Source: an uncultured Bacilli bacterium
GTDB taxonomy: Bacteria; Bacillota_I; Bacilli_A; RF39; UBA660
DNA: 9,442 nucleotides
Reading direction: 5' to 3'
Assembly: GCA_947625395.1 (NCBI GenBank)
Contig: CANQOD010000035.1
Span: 1-9,442 of the forward strand
Below, one piece after another: positions 1-5,663 of this stretch; position 1 is the first letter of the stretch, and every line of letters begins with the position of its first letter. The position numbers were made by a program, and so were the translations under genes. A model generated the notes under the pieces. The model worked only from the letters and a program-made list of their open reading frames with translations, was not told the origin of the DNA and searched no databases.

Positions 1-73
1 GGGCGCTATAGGACTCGAACCTATGACCCCCTGCTTGTAGGGCAGGTGCTCTAACCAACTGAGCTAAGCGCCC
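1..73 (-). tRNA. tRNA-Val (anticodon UAC)
   Basis: Read on the minus strand this folds as a full cloverleaf: 7-bp acceptor stem gggcgct/agcgccc, D arm gctc/gagc, anticodon stem cctgc/gcagg, five-base variable loop gggtc and T arm atagg/cctat with the TTCGAGT loop. The seven-base anticodon loop is CCTACAA, giving anticodon TAC (Val, GUA codons, with wobble). The discriminator base and any encoded CCA lie beyond the window edge. The base before the anticodon is C rather than the near-universal U33. A good promoter lies just upstream at 96-124. Confidence 0.93.
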
Positions 74-95
74 GAAATATCGCTTGACGACATTA

Positions 96-124
96 AATAT
101 ATCAATTTATAGAAAACTTGTCAA
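96..124 (-). promoter_or_regulatory. Sigma-A promoter of tRNA-Val
   Basis: On the minus strand, -35 TTGACA (124-119, perfect) and -10 TATATT (101-96, 5/6) are separated by exactly 17 bases. The predicted start, near base 89, lies about 15 bases before the tRNA. No hairpin terminator separates it from the S1-domain gene upstream, so some read-through from that gene is possible. Confidence 0.85.
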
Positions 125-150
125 CATTTTTATTGTTTTTTTTCATTTTT

Positions 151-492
151 TTACTTTTCTAACAACAAGCTTTCCTCAATCCATTTATCCAAATCCAAAG
201 CCAATGTAGAAAAACCCGTTCTTGTTTCTTTGATTTTGCTTTTTTGATGAGAAATTCTATAATCTATATTTTTAATACTTAAACAGTATTTTCCATCTTC
301 CGTACTATCAAGAATTTGGACCCGAATCACTTCCCCCAAACTCACATATTTTTCAATACTATTCACGTAACGACTCGATATTTCAGAAATATGGATTAAT
401 CCTGAAGCATCCTCATTGAGCTGAACAAAGATACCATAATCTGTAATGCCTGTCACAATTGCCGCAACAATTTCTCCTTTTTGATACTTCAT
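151..492 (-). CDS. S1-domain RNA-binding protein, GSP13/YugI (CvfD-like) family
   Basis: A 113-residue protein made of one S1 (OB-fold) RNA-binding domain at about residues 4-76, with the typical YGIFVQL and GLIHISEIS motifs, followed by a short charged tail containing GFSTL and a final WIEESL helix. This layout fits the small ribosome-associated or post-transcriptional regulator family of general stress protein 13, YugI and CvfD. It should act in the cytosol on RNA or ribosomes. The frame could begin at GTG 504, but the promoter at 510-538 predicts transcription starting near base 503, so ATG 492, preceded by a GGTGGTG ribosome site, is the better start. It is divergent from nfu and is followed by tRNA-Val. 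The family call is solid; the precise role is inferred. Confidence 0.85.
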   Translation of the reverse strand: MKYQKGEIVAAIVTGITDYGIFVQLNEDASGLIHISEISSRYVNSIEKYVSLGEVIRVQILDSTEDGKYCLSIKNIDYRISHQKSKIKETRTGFSTLALDLDKWIEESLLLEK

Positions 493-509
493 TTTCACCA
501 CCACTGCTT

Positions 510-538
510 ATTATAGCATAAAGAACGAACCTGAACAA
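510..538 (-). promoter_or_regulatory. Promoter of the S1-domain gene
   Basis: On the minus strand, -10 TATAAT (515-510, perfect) is preceded by an extended TGC (518-516). A weak -35 TTGTTC (538-533) stands 17 bases away. The predicted leader is only about 11 bases. Confidence 0.75.
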
Positions 539-544
539 GAAGAC

Positions 545-573
545 TTTACAAATCAACAGGAAACTTCTATAAT
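545..573 (+). promoter_or_regulatory. Promoter of nfu
   Basis: -35 TTTACA (545-550, 5/6) and -10 TATAAT (568-573, perfect) are spaced by 17 bases. The predicted start, near base 580, leaves a leader of about 9 bases that is little more than the ribosome site GGTGAG. It is back to back with the S1-gene promoter; the two -35 boxes are 6 bases apart. Confidence 0.85.
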
Positions 574-588
574 GTAACTGGTGAGAAA

Positions 589-822
589 ATGGAAGAAAAT
601 ATGGAAGCCAAAATTTTAGCTTTTATCGATAGAATTCGTCCCTTCTTAGTTAGTGACGGTGGCAATATAGAATTCGTAAAATGGGAAGATGGGATTGTCT
701 ATGTCAAATTATTAGGTGCCTGTGCAGGTTGTAGTTTGATGGATGTCACCTTAAAAAATGGGATTGAACAATTAATGGTCGAAGAAATCGAAGGCGTTAA
801 AGAAGTAAGAAATGTTTTATAG
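589..822 (+). CDS. nfu: NifU C-terminal-domain (Nfu/YutI-type) Fe-S cluster protein
   Basis: A 77-residue stand-alone Nfu domain. Visible hallmarks are the N-terminal helix leading to RPFLVSDGGNIEFV and the cluster-binding pair C45-A-G-C48 in GACAGCSLMDVTL. In this family two such subunits share a 4Fe-4S cluster through their CxxC cysteines and pass it to client apoproteins in the cytosol. The length matches the short Bacilli form (YutI, about 80 residues). The start is ATG 589 behind GGTGAG; an in-frame ATG at 601 is a weaker alternative with no ribosome site of its own. It is the only protein gene on the plus strand that I can support well, and it converges on yutH with overlapping stops. 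In B. subtilis yutI and yutH also lie in one chromosomal region. Confidence 0.92.
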   Translation: MEENMEAKILAFIDRIRPFLVSDGGNIEFVKWEDGIVYVKLLGACAGCSLMDVTLKNGIEQLMVEEIEGVKEVRNVL

Positions 823-835
823 CATTTCTTTTTTT
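807..835 (+). terminator. Intrinsic terminator of nfu
   Basis: An 8-bp stem (807-814 with 823-830) is followed by a short T run to 835. The eight-base loop 815-822 contains the nfu stop codon TAG. The stem is AT-rich, so efficiency may be moderate. It lacks a T run on the minus strand, so it should not terminate yutH. Confidence 0.6.
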
Positions 836-1749
836 GTCTGTAACCATTCGACCATTGGAATCTTTATGTCTTTTCTTATCTTTTCTTGTAGATTACCCAA
901 AAATTCTCTAAATTCATCTATTTTTTCTAACACATTTAAAATTCTTTCTTCATTTTCTTTTCCGTTTACAATTTGTTCATATAAGTCAAAATAATAGGAT
1001 GGAAAAAGGAGTCTTCCCATCAATAATCCCCAGCTGTAAGGACTCAGTTGCAATTGCAAAAGCCAATTTTCTAATACTTCTCCTGTGATATCCGAATCAA
1101 AAAAACATGATTTTATATATTCTGCGATATCTCTAACTTTATAATCAATTACCAAATTCAAAGGGTCATAAAAATCAGATAGTGTATCATTTACATGGAC
1201 ACGTCTCCGAGCAAATGTAAGTGTATCATTTCCCGTTTTCAAAACATTTTTCTCTACCGTTTTCACATAAGCAATCGCATTCTCTGCTAGTCCTATAAAA
1301 TAATCTAAACCACTGGTTAAAATAGGAAACTTTTGATAGATGTGTTCCCTTTGATATTCAAAATAATCAATTTTACTTTCCCACAAAGCGGCCCAGTTAT
1401 TTCTTTGAATACTTTTCAGTTGATTCTGTGGAAATGTATAATTCATCTGATAACTCACCTCTTGAAAATGAATATTTTGACTTGGTAAAATATCTTCTTT
1501 TAAGATATAGTACTTTCCATTCAAAAAAGTTAAAGCTTGTTGCATTCCATTTAAAATCAATCTTGGAAAAAATGCATTTTGCCTTGCCAATGCTTGATTC
1601 AATGCAAAAATTGCCTCTATTTCATGAAGGCTTCTATTATAAGGATATAAAACATAGTTCTTCCCTTGATTTTCAAAAACATAACGTTCTTTTCGCTTGA
1701 TGATTTTTTCCGGATAGAGATGATAGAAATAGGCAATTTCATTTTTCAC
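817..1749 (-). CDS. yutH: YutH-like spore-coat protein (CotS/kinase-like family)
   Basis: A 310-residue soluble protein resembling YutH, a spore-coat-associated member of the CotS group, which is distantly related to aminoglycoside and choline kinases. Supporting stretches are an N-lobe-like region to about residue 85, the WESKIDYFEYQ segment (123-133), DPLNLVIDYKVRDIAEYIK (195-213) and the very characteristic WGLLMGRLLFPSYYFDLYE (240-258). A canonical HxDxxxxN phosphotransfer motif is not evident; the nearest is RRRVHVND (181-188), so it may be a pseudokinase. The start is GTG 1749, chosen because AGGTGA lies 7 bases upstream; the ATG just inside is out of frame. A sigma-E-like promoter candidate precedes it, consistent with mother-cell expression. 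It converges on nfu with a 6-base overlap of stop regions. The assignment rests on motif recall, not alignment. Confidence 0.75.
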   Translation of the reverse strand: MKNEIAYFYHLYPEKIIKRKERYVFENQGKNYVLYPYNRSLHEIEAIFALNQALARQNAFFPRLILNGMQQALTFLNGKYYILKEDILPSQNIHFQEVSYQMNYTFPQNQLKSIQRNNWAALWESKIDYFEYQREHIYQKFPILTSGLDYFIGLAENAIAYVKTVEKNVLKTGNDTLTFARRRVHVNDTLSDFYDPLNLVIDYKVRDIAEYIKSCFFDSDITGEVLENWLLQLQLSPYSWGLLMGRLLFPSYYFDLYEQIVNGKENEERILNVLEKIDEFREFLGNLQEKIRKDIKIPMVEWLQTKKEML

Positions 1750-1767
1750 CTTTGCTTCACCTAATAA

Positions 1768-1795
1768 AGAATATGTTTGTTTTCGTTTTCTATGC
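1768..1795 (-). promoter_or_regulatory. Candidate sigma-E-type promoter of yutH
   Basis: On the minus strand, GCATAGA (1795-1789) resembles the sigma-E -35 (KMATATT, 5/7). CATATTCT (1775-1768) resembles the -10 (CATACAMT, 6/8), with a 13-base gap. Transcription would begin beside the AGGTGA ribosome site. No good sigma-A promoter is visible here, and the terminator at 1818-1842 insulates yutH from upstream. Confidence 0.4.
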
Positions 1796-1817
1796 TTTAC
1801 AAAAAATTTTTAGCAAC

Positions 1818-1842
1818 AAAAAAAGAGGATTATTTTCCTCTT
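1818..1842 (-). terminator. Intrinsic terminator of the DUF1292/coiled-coil unit
   Basis: On the minus strand a 7-bp stem AAGAGGA/TCCTCTT (1842-1836 with 1829-1823) encloses a six-base loop and is followed by TTTTT (1822-1818). The stop codon TAA of the 450-residue protein is in the loop. It is a clean, unambiguous rho-independent terminator. Confidence 0.9.
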
Positions 1843-3182
1843 ACTCGTTCATTTCCAGTTTGTGGAACGATTTCATTGACTAAATCTGTTAAATCGAGCG
1901 TTCCAATTCGTTCTCTAATGTCGCTTGCTTCTGCCCGATATTGTACTGCTGTCTGTGTATTTTCAGCAATCTTTTCGCTCAAACCAACTGTTTCATCTTC
2001 AATTCTTCTATTATTTTGTTCGATTTGATCATTTTTATCCACAACGTTTTGCATTCTTTTTGCAATTTCTTCTAGAACCGTCTTTTTTGCATGTAAAGTT
2101 GCTTCTGCTGCGGCGGCTGCCTTAGATTTTTCTGCTTCTTTTCTTTCTTGTTCACTTTCAACAAGTTTCTTTTCTTCACTATCTCTTCTTGAAATTAAAT
2201 CTTTTGTTTTAGAACTTAATAAGCTTGTTCTACTTTGTTCTGCTTTAAGAGTAGCAAGTGCAGCAATAACATCAGAATCCACTTTTAAGCTTTTTGCAAT
2301 TGTATCTGGTAAAGATGAAAAGACATCGGTATCATCCAATTCAGGAGAAGTCGTTTCTACTGGTTCACTTTCTTGATAAGTATATTCCACAGGCATTGCC
2401 ATACTTTCATGGTCAAGGAAATATGGAGATACGATTTCTTCAGCTGGAATTTCTTTTGGTTCTTCTGCTACAACACTCTGTTCTAATTTTTTATTGGTTG
2501 CACTTTCCACCGCTTTGGATAAAGATTTTGCCATCTTCAATGGTTCTTCAGGTTGTTCTTCCTTTTGATGAGTTTGCCCTCCAAATAGAGAACCTAACTT
2601 CTCATCACTCCATTTATTCTTTCCTTCTCTTGCTTTTTCCAAAACGCTATCAAAGGCACTTTGCACTTCATCAATCGCAGCTTGAACAGCTTCCGGTTCA
2701 GGATTTTCCTTATTCAAAGCAGGGGTGACTTTTTCTGCTTGTTTTGCATCTTCTTTCCATACCCGTAACTTTTCCATATCCATTGCTTGTGTTGCAATTT
2801 TTTCTAAAACATCTTTTGTTAGCGCTAATAATCTTGAAGCAATTTTATAAATTCGATTGACTTCTGTGATACTTGTTTTCACTTCAACGTTTTCTAAGAC
2901 ATCTTCTATCATATGAAGCTCGTTCATCTTACGTTCTCTTTCATCAGTACTGATAGAATAGTTAGAAGCTGTTTCTTGTTCCTTTTCTTTAACTTCTTGT
3001 TGTGCTGCTTCCTTTTCTACCCCTTCTGCTGTTGCACCAATCACATTAAACATTGCTGTCACAGTATTTCTAAATCTTTCAATGCTCTTTGGTTCTACTT
3101 TGACTCTGTTATAATCTCCACCAGTCGCAAAAGAATCCTTAAAATTTACATATTGAACATCTTTATCTTCTGTTTGGCCCAT
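1830..3182 (-). CDS. Uncharacterised 450-residue coiled-coil protein
   Basis: I do not recognise this protein. It is highly charged, rich in Glu, Lys and Ala, contains no cysteine, and shows no signal peptide or membrane segment, so it is probably cytosolic. Reading along it: a polar N-terminus; a mildly hydrophobic patch (about 37-53); predicted helices at about 80-150 and 164-187; an acidic, proline-containing, probably disordered linker (about 205-290); and a long helical, likely coiled-coil region (about 300-428) with an alanine-rich run near 355-361, then a short tail. It could be a scaffold or filament-like protein. ATG 3182 follows GGGAGGT at good spacing and lies 21 bases after the DUF1292 gene, so the two are co-transcribed. 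A strong terminator overlaps its stop. The reading frame is secure; function is unknown. Confidence 0.85.
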   Translation of the reverse strand: MGQTEDKDVQYVNFKDSFATGGDYNRVKVEPKSIERFRNTVTAMFNVIGATAEGVEKEAAQQEVKEKEQETASNYSISTDERERKMNELHMIEDVLENVEVKTSITEVNRIYKIASRLLALTKDVLEKIATQAMDMEKLRVWKEDAKQAEKVTPALNKENPEPEAVQAAIDEVQSAFDSVLEKAREGKNKWSDEKLGSLFGGQTHQKEEQPEEPLKMAKSLSKAVESATNKKLEQSVVAEEPKEIPAEEIVSPYFLDHESMAMPVEYTYQESEPVETTSPELDDTDVFSSLPDTIAKSLKVDSDVIAALATLKAEQSRTSLLSSKTKDLISRRDSEEKKLVESEQERKEAEKSKAAAAAEATLHAKKTVLEEIAKRMQNVVDKNDQIEQNNRRIEDETVGLSEKIAENTQTAVQYRAEASDIRERIGTLDLTDLVNEIVPQTGNERVRGK

Positions 3183-3203
3183 TATCGATTACCTCCCGTT
3201 TTC

Positions 3204-3467
3204 TTAATCTTTTTTAGCTAGTCTACGTAATACATCTTTAATACGATTCCATTCAGCTTCGTCATCAACGCCAAGTAATTTTGGTTCATTTCCGCTTCTA
3301 TCTACCAGTGAAACATAGACCGTTACATTGCCATTTTCATCTTTCTCATTTTTTGTATAAACAACATATTCTTTATGATTATCTTTAAATTCAAAAGCAA
3401 CAATGACTTCTACTTCATCAATTGAACCATCTTCTTGAACAATAGATAAAATCTTTTTTTCTTCCAT
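3204..3467 (-). CDS. DUF1292 family protein (YrzB-like)
   Basis: An 87-residue acidic protein matching the small DUF1292 family common in Bacillota (B. subtilis YrzB type). The pattern is a beta-rich core with EVIVAFEFKDNHKEYVVYTK (residues 19-38), then a VYVSLVD strand and a C-terminal helix beginning DEAEWNRIKDVL. The biochemical function of the family is not established. ATG 3467 has a near-perfect ribosome site, AAGGGAGGA (3483-3475), 7 bases upstream. It is the first gene of a two-gene unit with the coiled-coil protein, transcribed from a sigma-A-like promoter at 3501-3529. In other Bacilli members are often near yrzL and the yrrK Holliday-junction nuclease gene, a context absent here. 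Confidence 0.8.
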   Translation of the reverse strand: MEEKKILSIVQEDGSIDEVEVIVAFEFKDNHKEYVVYTKNEKDENGNVTVYVSLVDRSGNEPKLLGVDDEAEWNRIKDVLRRLAKKD

Positions 3468-3500
3468 ACTATAATCCTCCCTTATTATTCACTTATTATC

Positions 3501-3529
3501 ATAATACCACGAATTTTAGAAACTGAAAA
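3501..3529 (-). promoter_or_regulatory. Promoter of the DUF1292/coiled-coil unit
   Basis: On the minus strand, -35 TTTTCA (3529-3524, 4/6), a 17-base spacer and -10 TATTAT (3506-3501, 5/6) with an extended TGG. The -35 begins two bases after the yutD stop codon. The predicted leader is about 27 bases. Confidence 0.65.
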
Positions 3530-3531
3530 GA

Positions 3532-3810
3532 CTAATTTTCTTTTTTCAACAAAAAAGTTGCTCCACCATAGGCACAATGCTCTTTTTTATAGGCTTCTAA
3601 TCCCTCAATATTGTTATAGGATTTCACATTTTTATTTGTTTTGTCATAGAATCCTTTCAAGCGCAACTTATCATAAGCAAAATCACCAAAAATATAATCA
3701 AATGGCAAAAAATAATCTGTGATTTTCTCTTGAAGCAACTCGTAAGAAAAACAGTTTTTCTCTTCAGCGATAAGTGTATATTCATGATTGAGTAATTGAT
3801 ATTTCTTCAT
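3532..3810 (-). CDS. yutD: YutD family protein (DUF1027)
   Basis: A 92-residue cytosolic protein with the signature of the YutD family: FDYIFGD followed by GDFAYDKLRLKGFYD (42-56), then a conserved C-terminal HCAYGGATFLLKK segment (78-90). The family is widespread in Bacilli and has no settled function. ATG 3810 is preceded by AAAGGAAG at about 7 bases. It lies 28 bases after yunB and is probably the last gene of the sigG-ylmC-yunB-yutD run. In B. subtilis yutD and yunB also lie a few genes apart, so the pairing is conserved. The hairpin at its stop (3525-3540) has only a 5-bp AT stem, so I do not call a terminator. Confidence 0.85.
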   Translation of the reverse strand: MKKYQLLNHEYTLIAEEKNCFSYELLQEKITDYFLPFDYIFGDFAYDKLRLKGFYDKTNKNVKSYNNIEGLEAYKKEHCAYGGATFLLKKEN

Positions 3811-3838
3811 TTCTATCTTCCTTTATGTTATTAGTATA

Positions 3839-4621
3839 TCATAAATCATCCTGATTTTCATCTGAATTCAGTGGAATTGATAAGATATTGGAGTTTTCAC
3901 TCCATCCGCCTTGATAATAAGTAGGTACTTTTCCCGTAATCATTTGGGTTACAAATGGTATTTCTAAGTCGACTTTGACTTCATCACTGGAAAGAGGCAT
4001 AGTAATTTTTTCGGTAATTTCTACCAAAATATAAAGCTCTACTAAGGCATTATTAATGCCATAAGGTGTAATCTTACTTTTTAAATTCGCATCCATCGTT
4101 CCAACAAAAGAAAAACGAATGGGAATCACAAGTCCTAAGTTTCCAAAGAAAAAATGATTTGTGAATAATCCAAGAGGAATTTCACAAACCACTCCCTGTT
4201 GATATTTTTTAAAATGGACCCCCTGAAAACTTTGATTGACAGGCACATTTTTAAGATTGCCATTTTCAAGCAAGAGTAATTGCTTCGTCACTTCCTCTGT
4301 GATTTGAGAAAGGATTTCATTCGCAACAATGGTATTAAAATCGACACTGGTGATTTCATCATTTTTGTTTTTTTCAACCTCATATAGTGGTTCTTCAGTA
4401 AAATGATTTTGACGCATTGCTTCTTGTGTTGCTTGATTGAGAACCGCTTTAGCAAACTGTTTACTTTCAAGGGTTGCATACTCTTTAAGAGAATCCTTTA
4501 AGTCTTTTCGCATAAAAAACAAAATGAGGAGTGTCAATAAACCAGCTAAAATAAGGGAGAAAATCATTTTGGATAAAAATGGTCTTTTTCGTGGAGCTTT
4601 AAGATGCATTCGTTTTCTCAT
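3839..4621 (-). CDS. yunB: Sporulation protein YunB
   Basis: A 260-residue protein of the YunB family, which in B. subtilis is a sigma-E-controlled mother-cell protein needed for efficient sporulation. It has a basic N-terminus (RKRMHLKAPRKR), one membrane segment at about residues 19-37, and an extracytoplasmic domain carrying the family landmarks EIPLGLFT (147-154), TPYGINNALVELYILVEI (185-202) and TGKVPTYYQGGW (229-240). Topology suggests a single-pass protein of the forespore-surrounding membrane. ATG 4621 directly follows the TAA stop of ylmC, and its ribosome site AAAAGGTG is inside the ylmC 3' end, so the two should be translationally coupled. It ends with TGA, which supports the standard code. 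Confidence 0.9.
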   Translation of the reverse strand: MRKRMHLKAPRKRPFLSKMIFSLILAGLLTLLILFFMRKDLKDSLKEYATLESKQFAKAVLNQATQEAMRQNHFTEEPLYEVEKNKNDEITSVDFNTIVANEILSQITEEVTKQLLLLENGNLKNVPVNQSFQGVHFKKYQQGVVCEIPLGLFTNHFFFGNLGLVIPIRFSFVGTMDANLKSKITPYGINNALVELYILVEITEKITMPLSSDEVKVDLEIPFVTQMITGKVPTYYQGGWSENSNILSIPLNSDENQDDL

Positions 4622-4852
4622 TTACACCTTTTTAACCAAGATAACGTCTTCTCCTATCTTGGCAATCTCTTCCCATTTCACTTCTGTATCCATCTCTTTG
4701 TTAAACATTTTTCCAAAACTTTTTCCCGCTTCGACAATCAGTGAGGCAATGGCTCCAGTATCAGGATTAATTTTAACATCAATAATATTCCCAATATTTC
4801 TGCCATCCACAATGCTTACAATATCCTTATTTTGTAAATCCGATAAACGCAT
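4622..4852 (-). CDS. ylmC: YlmC/YmxH family sporulation protein (PRC-barrel)
   Basis: A 76-residue PRC-barrel protein. MRLSDLQNKDIVSIVDGRNIG at the N-terminus and the repeated strand pattern IIDVKINPDTGAIASLIVEAG are typical of the YlmC/YmxH family of small sporulation-associated proteins. Its position directly after sigG is the same as in B. subtilis and many other spore formers, which supports both assignments. A GTG at 4861 would extend the protein by three residues, but it falls inside the AGGTGGAG ribosome site, so ATG 4852 is chosen; this also gives the family's usual MRLSDL start. It overlaps nothing, lies 34 bases after sigG and abuts yunB with zero spacing. Molecular function is unknown for the family. 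Confidence 0.88.
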   Translation of the reverse strand: MRLSDLQNKDIVSIVDGRNIGNIIDVKINPDTGAIASLIVEAGKSFGKMFNKEMDTEVKWEEIAKIGEDVILVKKV

Positions 4853-4868
4853 AGGCTCCACCTATTTT

Positions 4869-4876
4869 AATGTATG
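4869..4876 (-). promoter_or_regulatory. Candidate sigma-E -10 element upstream of ylmC-yunB-yutD
   Basis: CATACATT on the minus strand (4876-4869) matches the sigma-E -10 consensus CATACAMT at 7 of 8 positions and lies just past the sigG stop codon. I do not find a convincing -35 at the usual distance, so this is tentative. A sigma-E start here would suit yunB, a mother-cell gene in B. subtilis. Confidence 0.3.
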
Positions 4877-4886
4877 TCAATTTCTT

Positions 4887-5663
4887 TTATTTTAGAATTT
4901 TTTTCAAATGTTCTATTGCATTCTTTTCAAGTCTTGAAACTTGAGCTTGACTAATGGCCAACTCTTCCGCAATTTCCATTTGCGTTTTGCCAATCACAAA
5001 TCTCTCATCTAAAATATACTGTTCTCTTTGTCCCAATGTGGATAAAGCCTCTTCTAAAGCTAGACGCACTTCAAAATCTTGACTAGAAGTTTTTTTATCT
5101 TCTAATTGGTCGTACAAATAAATGGTATCACCACCATCATTATAAATCGGCTCAAACATACTAATCGGTTCTCTTAAAGCATCAAGTGCATGGACAACAT
5201 CATAGGGAGTTACTGATAAAATTTGCGCAATCTCTTCATTGGACATTTCTACTCCTTTATCCCGATAAGTTTCTTCTTTCAAGCGAATCACTTTATAGGC
5301 TAAATCTTTAATAGAGCGACTCACTCTTAAACTATTGTTATCTCTTAAATAACGTCTGATTTCTCCTAAAATCATCGGAACTGCATAAGTAGAAAACTTG
5401 ACATCATGTGATAAATCAAAATTATCAATCGCTTTGACAAGTCCTACACATCCTACTTGAAACAAATCATCTAGATTTTCTCCGCGCGATTGAAAACGCC
5501 TTAAAATACTTAACACCAACTTTAAATTCCCCTTGATTAAATCTTCACGAGCAAAGGAATCCCCCTCTTTCATTTTTTGAAAAAGCAAATCCATCTCTTT
5601 TTTGGTTAAAACTTGAATATTCGCTGTATTCACGCCACTAATTTCAACTTTATGACGTGCCAA
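4887..5663 (-). CDS. sigG: RNA polymerase sporulation sigma factor sigma-G
   Basis: A 258-residue sigma-70 family factor, the late forespore sigma. The N-terminal MARHKVEISGV is sigma-G specific. Region 2 includes DDLFQVGCVGLVKAIDNFD (65-83) and KFSTYAVPMILGEIRRYLRD (89-108); FEPIYNDGGDTIYLYDQL (170-187) is also sigma-G-like; the region 4 helix-turn-helix is GKTQMEIAEELAISQAQVSR (225-244). Length is close to B. subtilis SigG (260). The start is TTG 5663, supported by AAAGGAGA seven bases upstream and by the conserved N-terminus; there is no other start before Met24. The ribosome site is buried in a leader hairpin. ylmC follows as expected, but upstream there is no spoIIGA-sigE pair. The residue matching Asn45 of B. 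subtilis, reported to bind the anti-sigma Gin/CsfB, is Lys44 here. Confidence 0.96.
   Translation of the reverse strand: MARHKVEISGVNTANIQVLTKKEMDLLFQKMKEGDSFAREDLIKGNLKLVLSILRRFQSRGENLDDLFQVGCVGLVKAIDNFDLSHDVKFSTYAVPMILGEIRRYLRDNNSLRVSRSIKDLAYKVIRLKEETYRDKGVEMSNEEIAQILSVTPYDVVHALDALREPISMFEPIYNDGGDTIYLYDQLEDKKTSSQDFEVRLALEEALSTLGQREQYILDERFVIGKTQMEIAEELAISQAQVSRLEKNAIEHLKKILK

Noticed and set aside
493..504. GTG 504 as start of the S1-domain gene
   Set aside because: It falls at the predicted transcription start itself; ATG 492 has a GGTGGTG ribosome site and gives a normal domain start.
2294..2728. Long plus-strand open frame opposite the coiled-coil gene
   Set aside because: It is the antisense of a Glu/Lys-rich protein, giving Leu/Phe/Ser-rich translation, and has no ribosome site. 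The same applies to the other plus-strand frames inside minus-strand genes.
3525..3540. Terminator at the end of yutD
   Set aside because: The stem is only five base pairs, mostly A-T, with no proper T run after it; too weak to call.
3839..3841. TGA as a tryptophan codon (mycoplasma-type code)
   Set aside because: The tryptophan codons checked are TGG, the TGA sits at the expected end of YunB, and reading through would overlap the yutD start.
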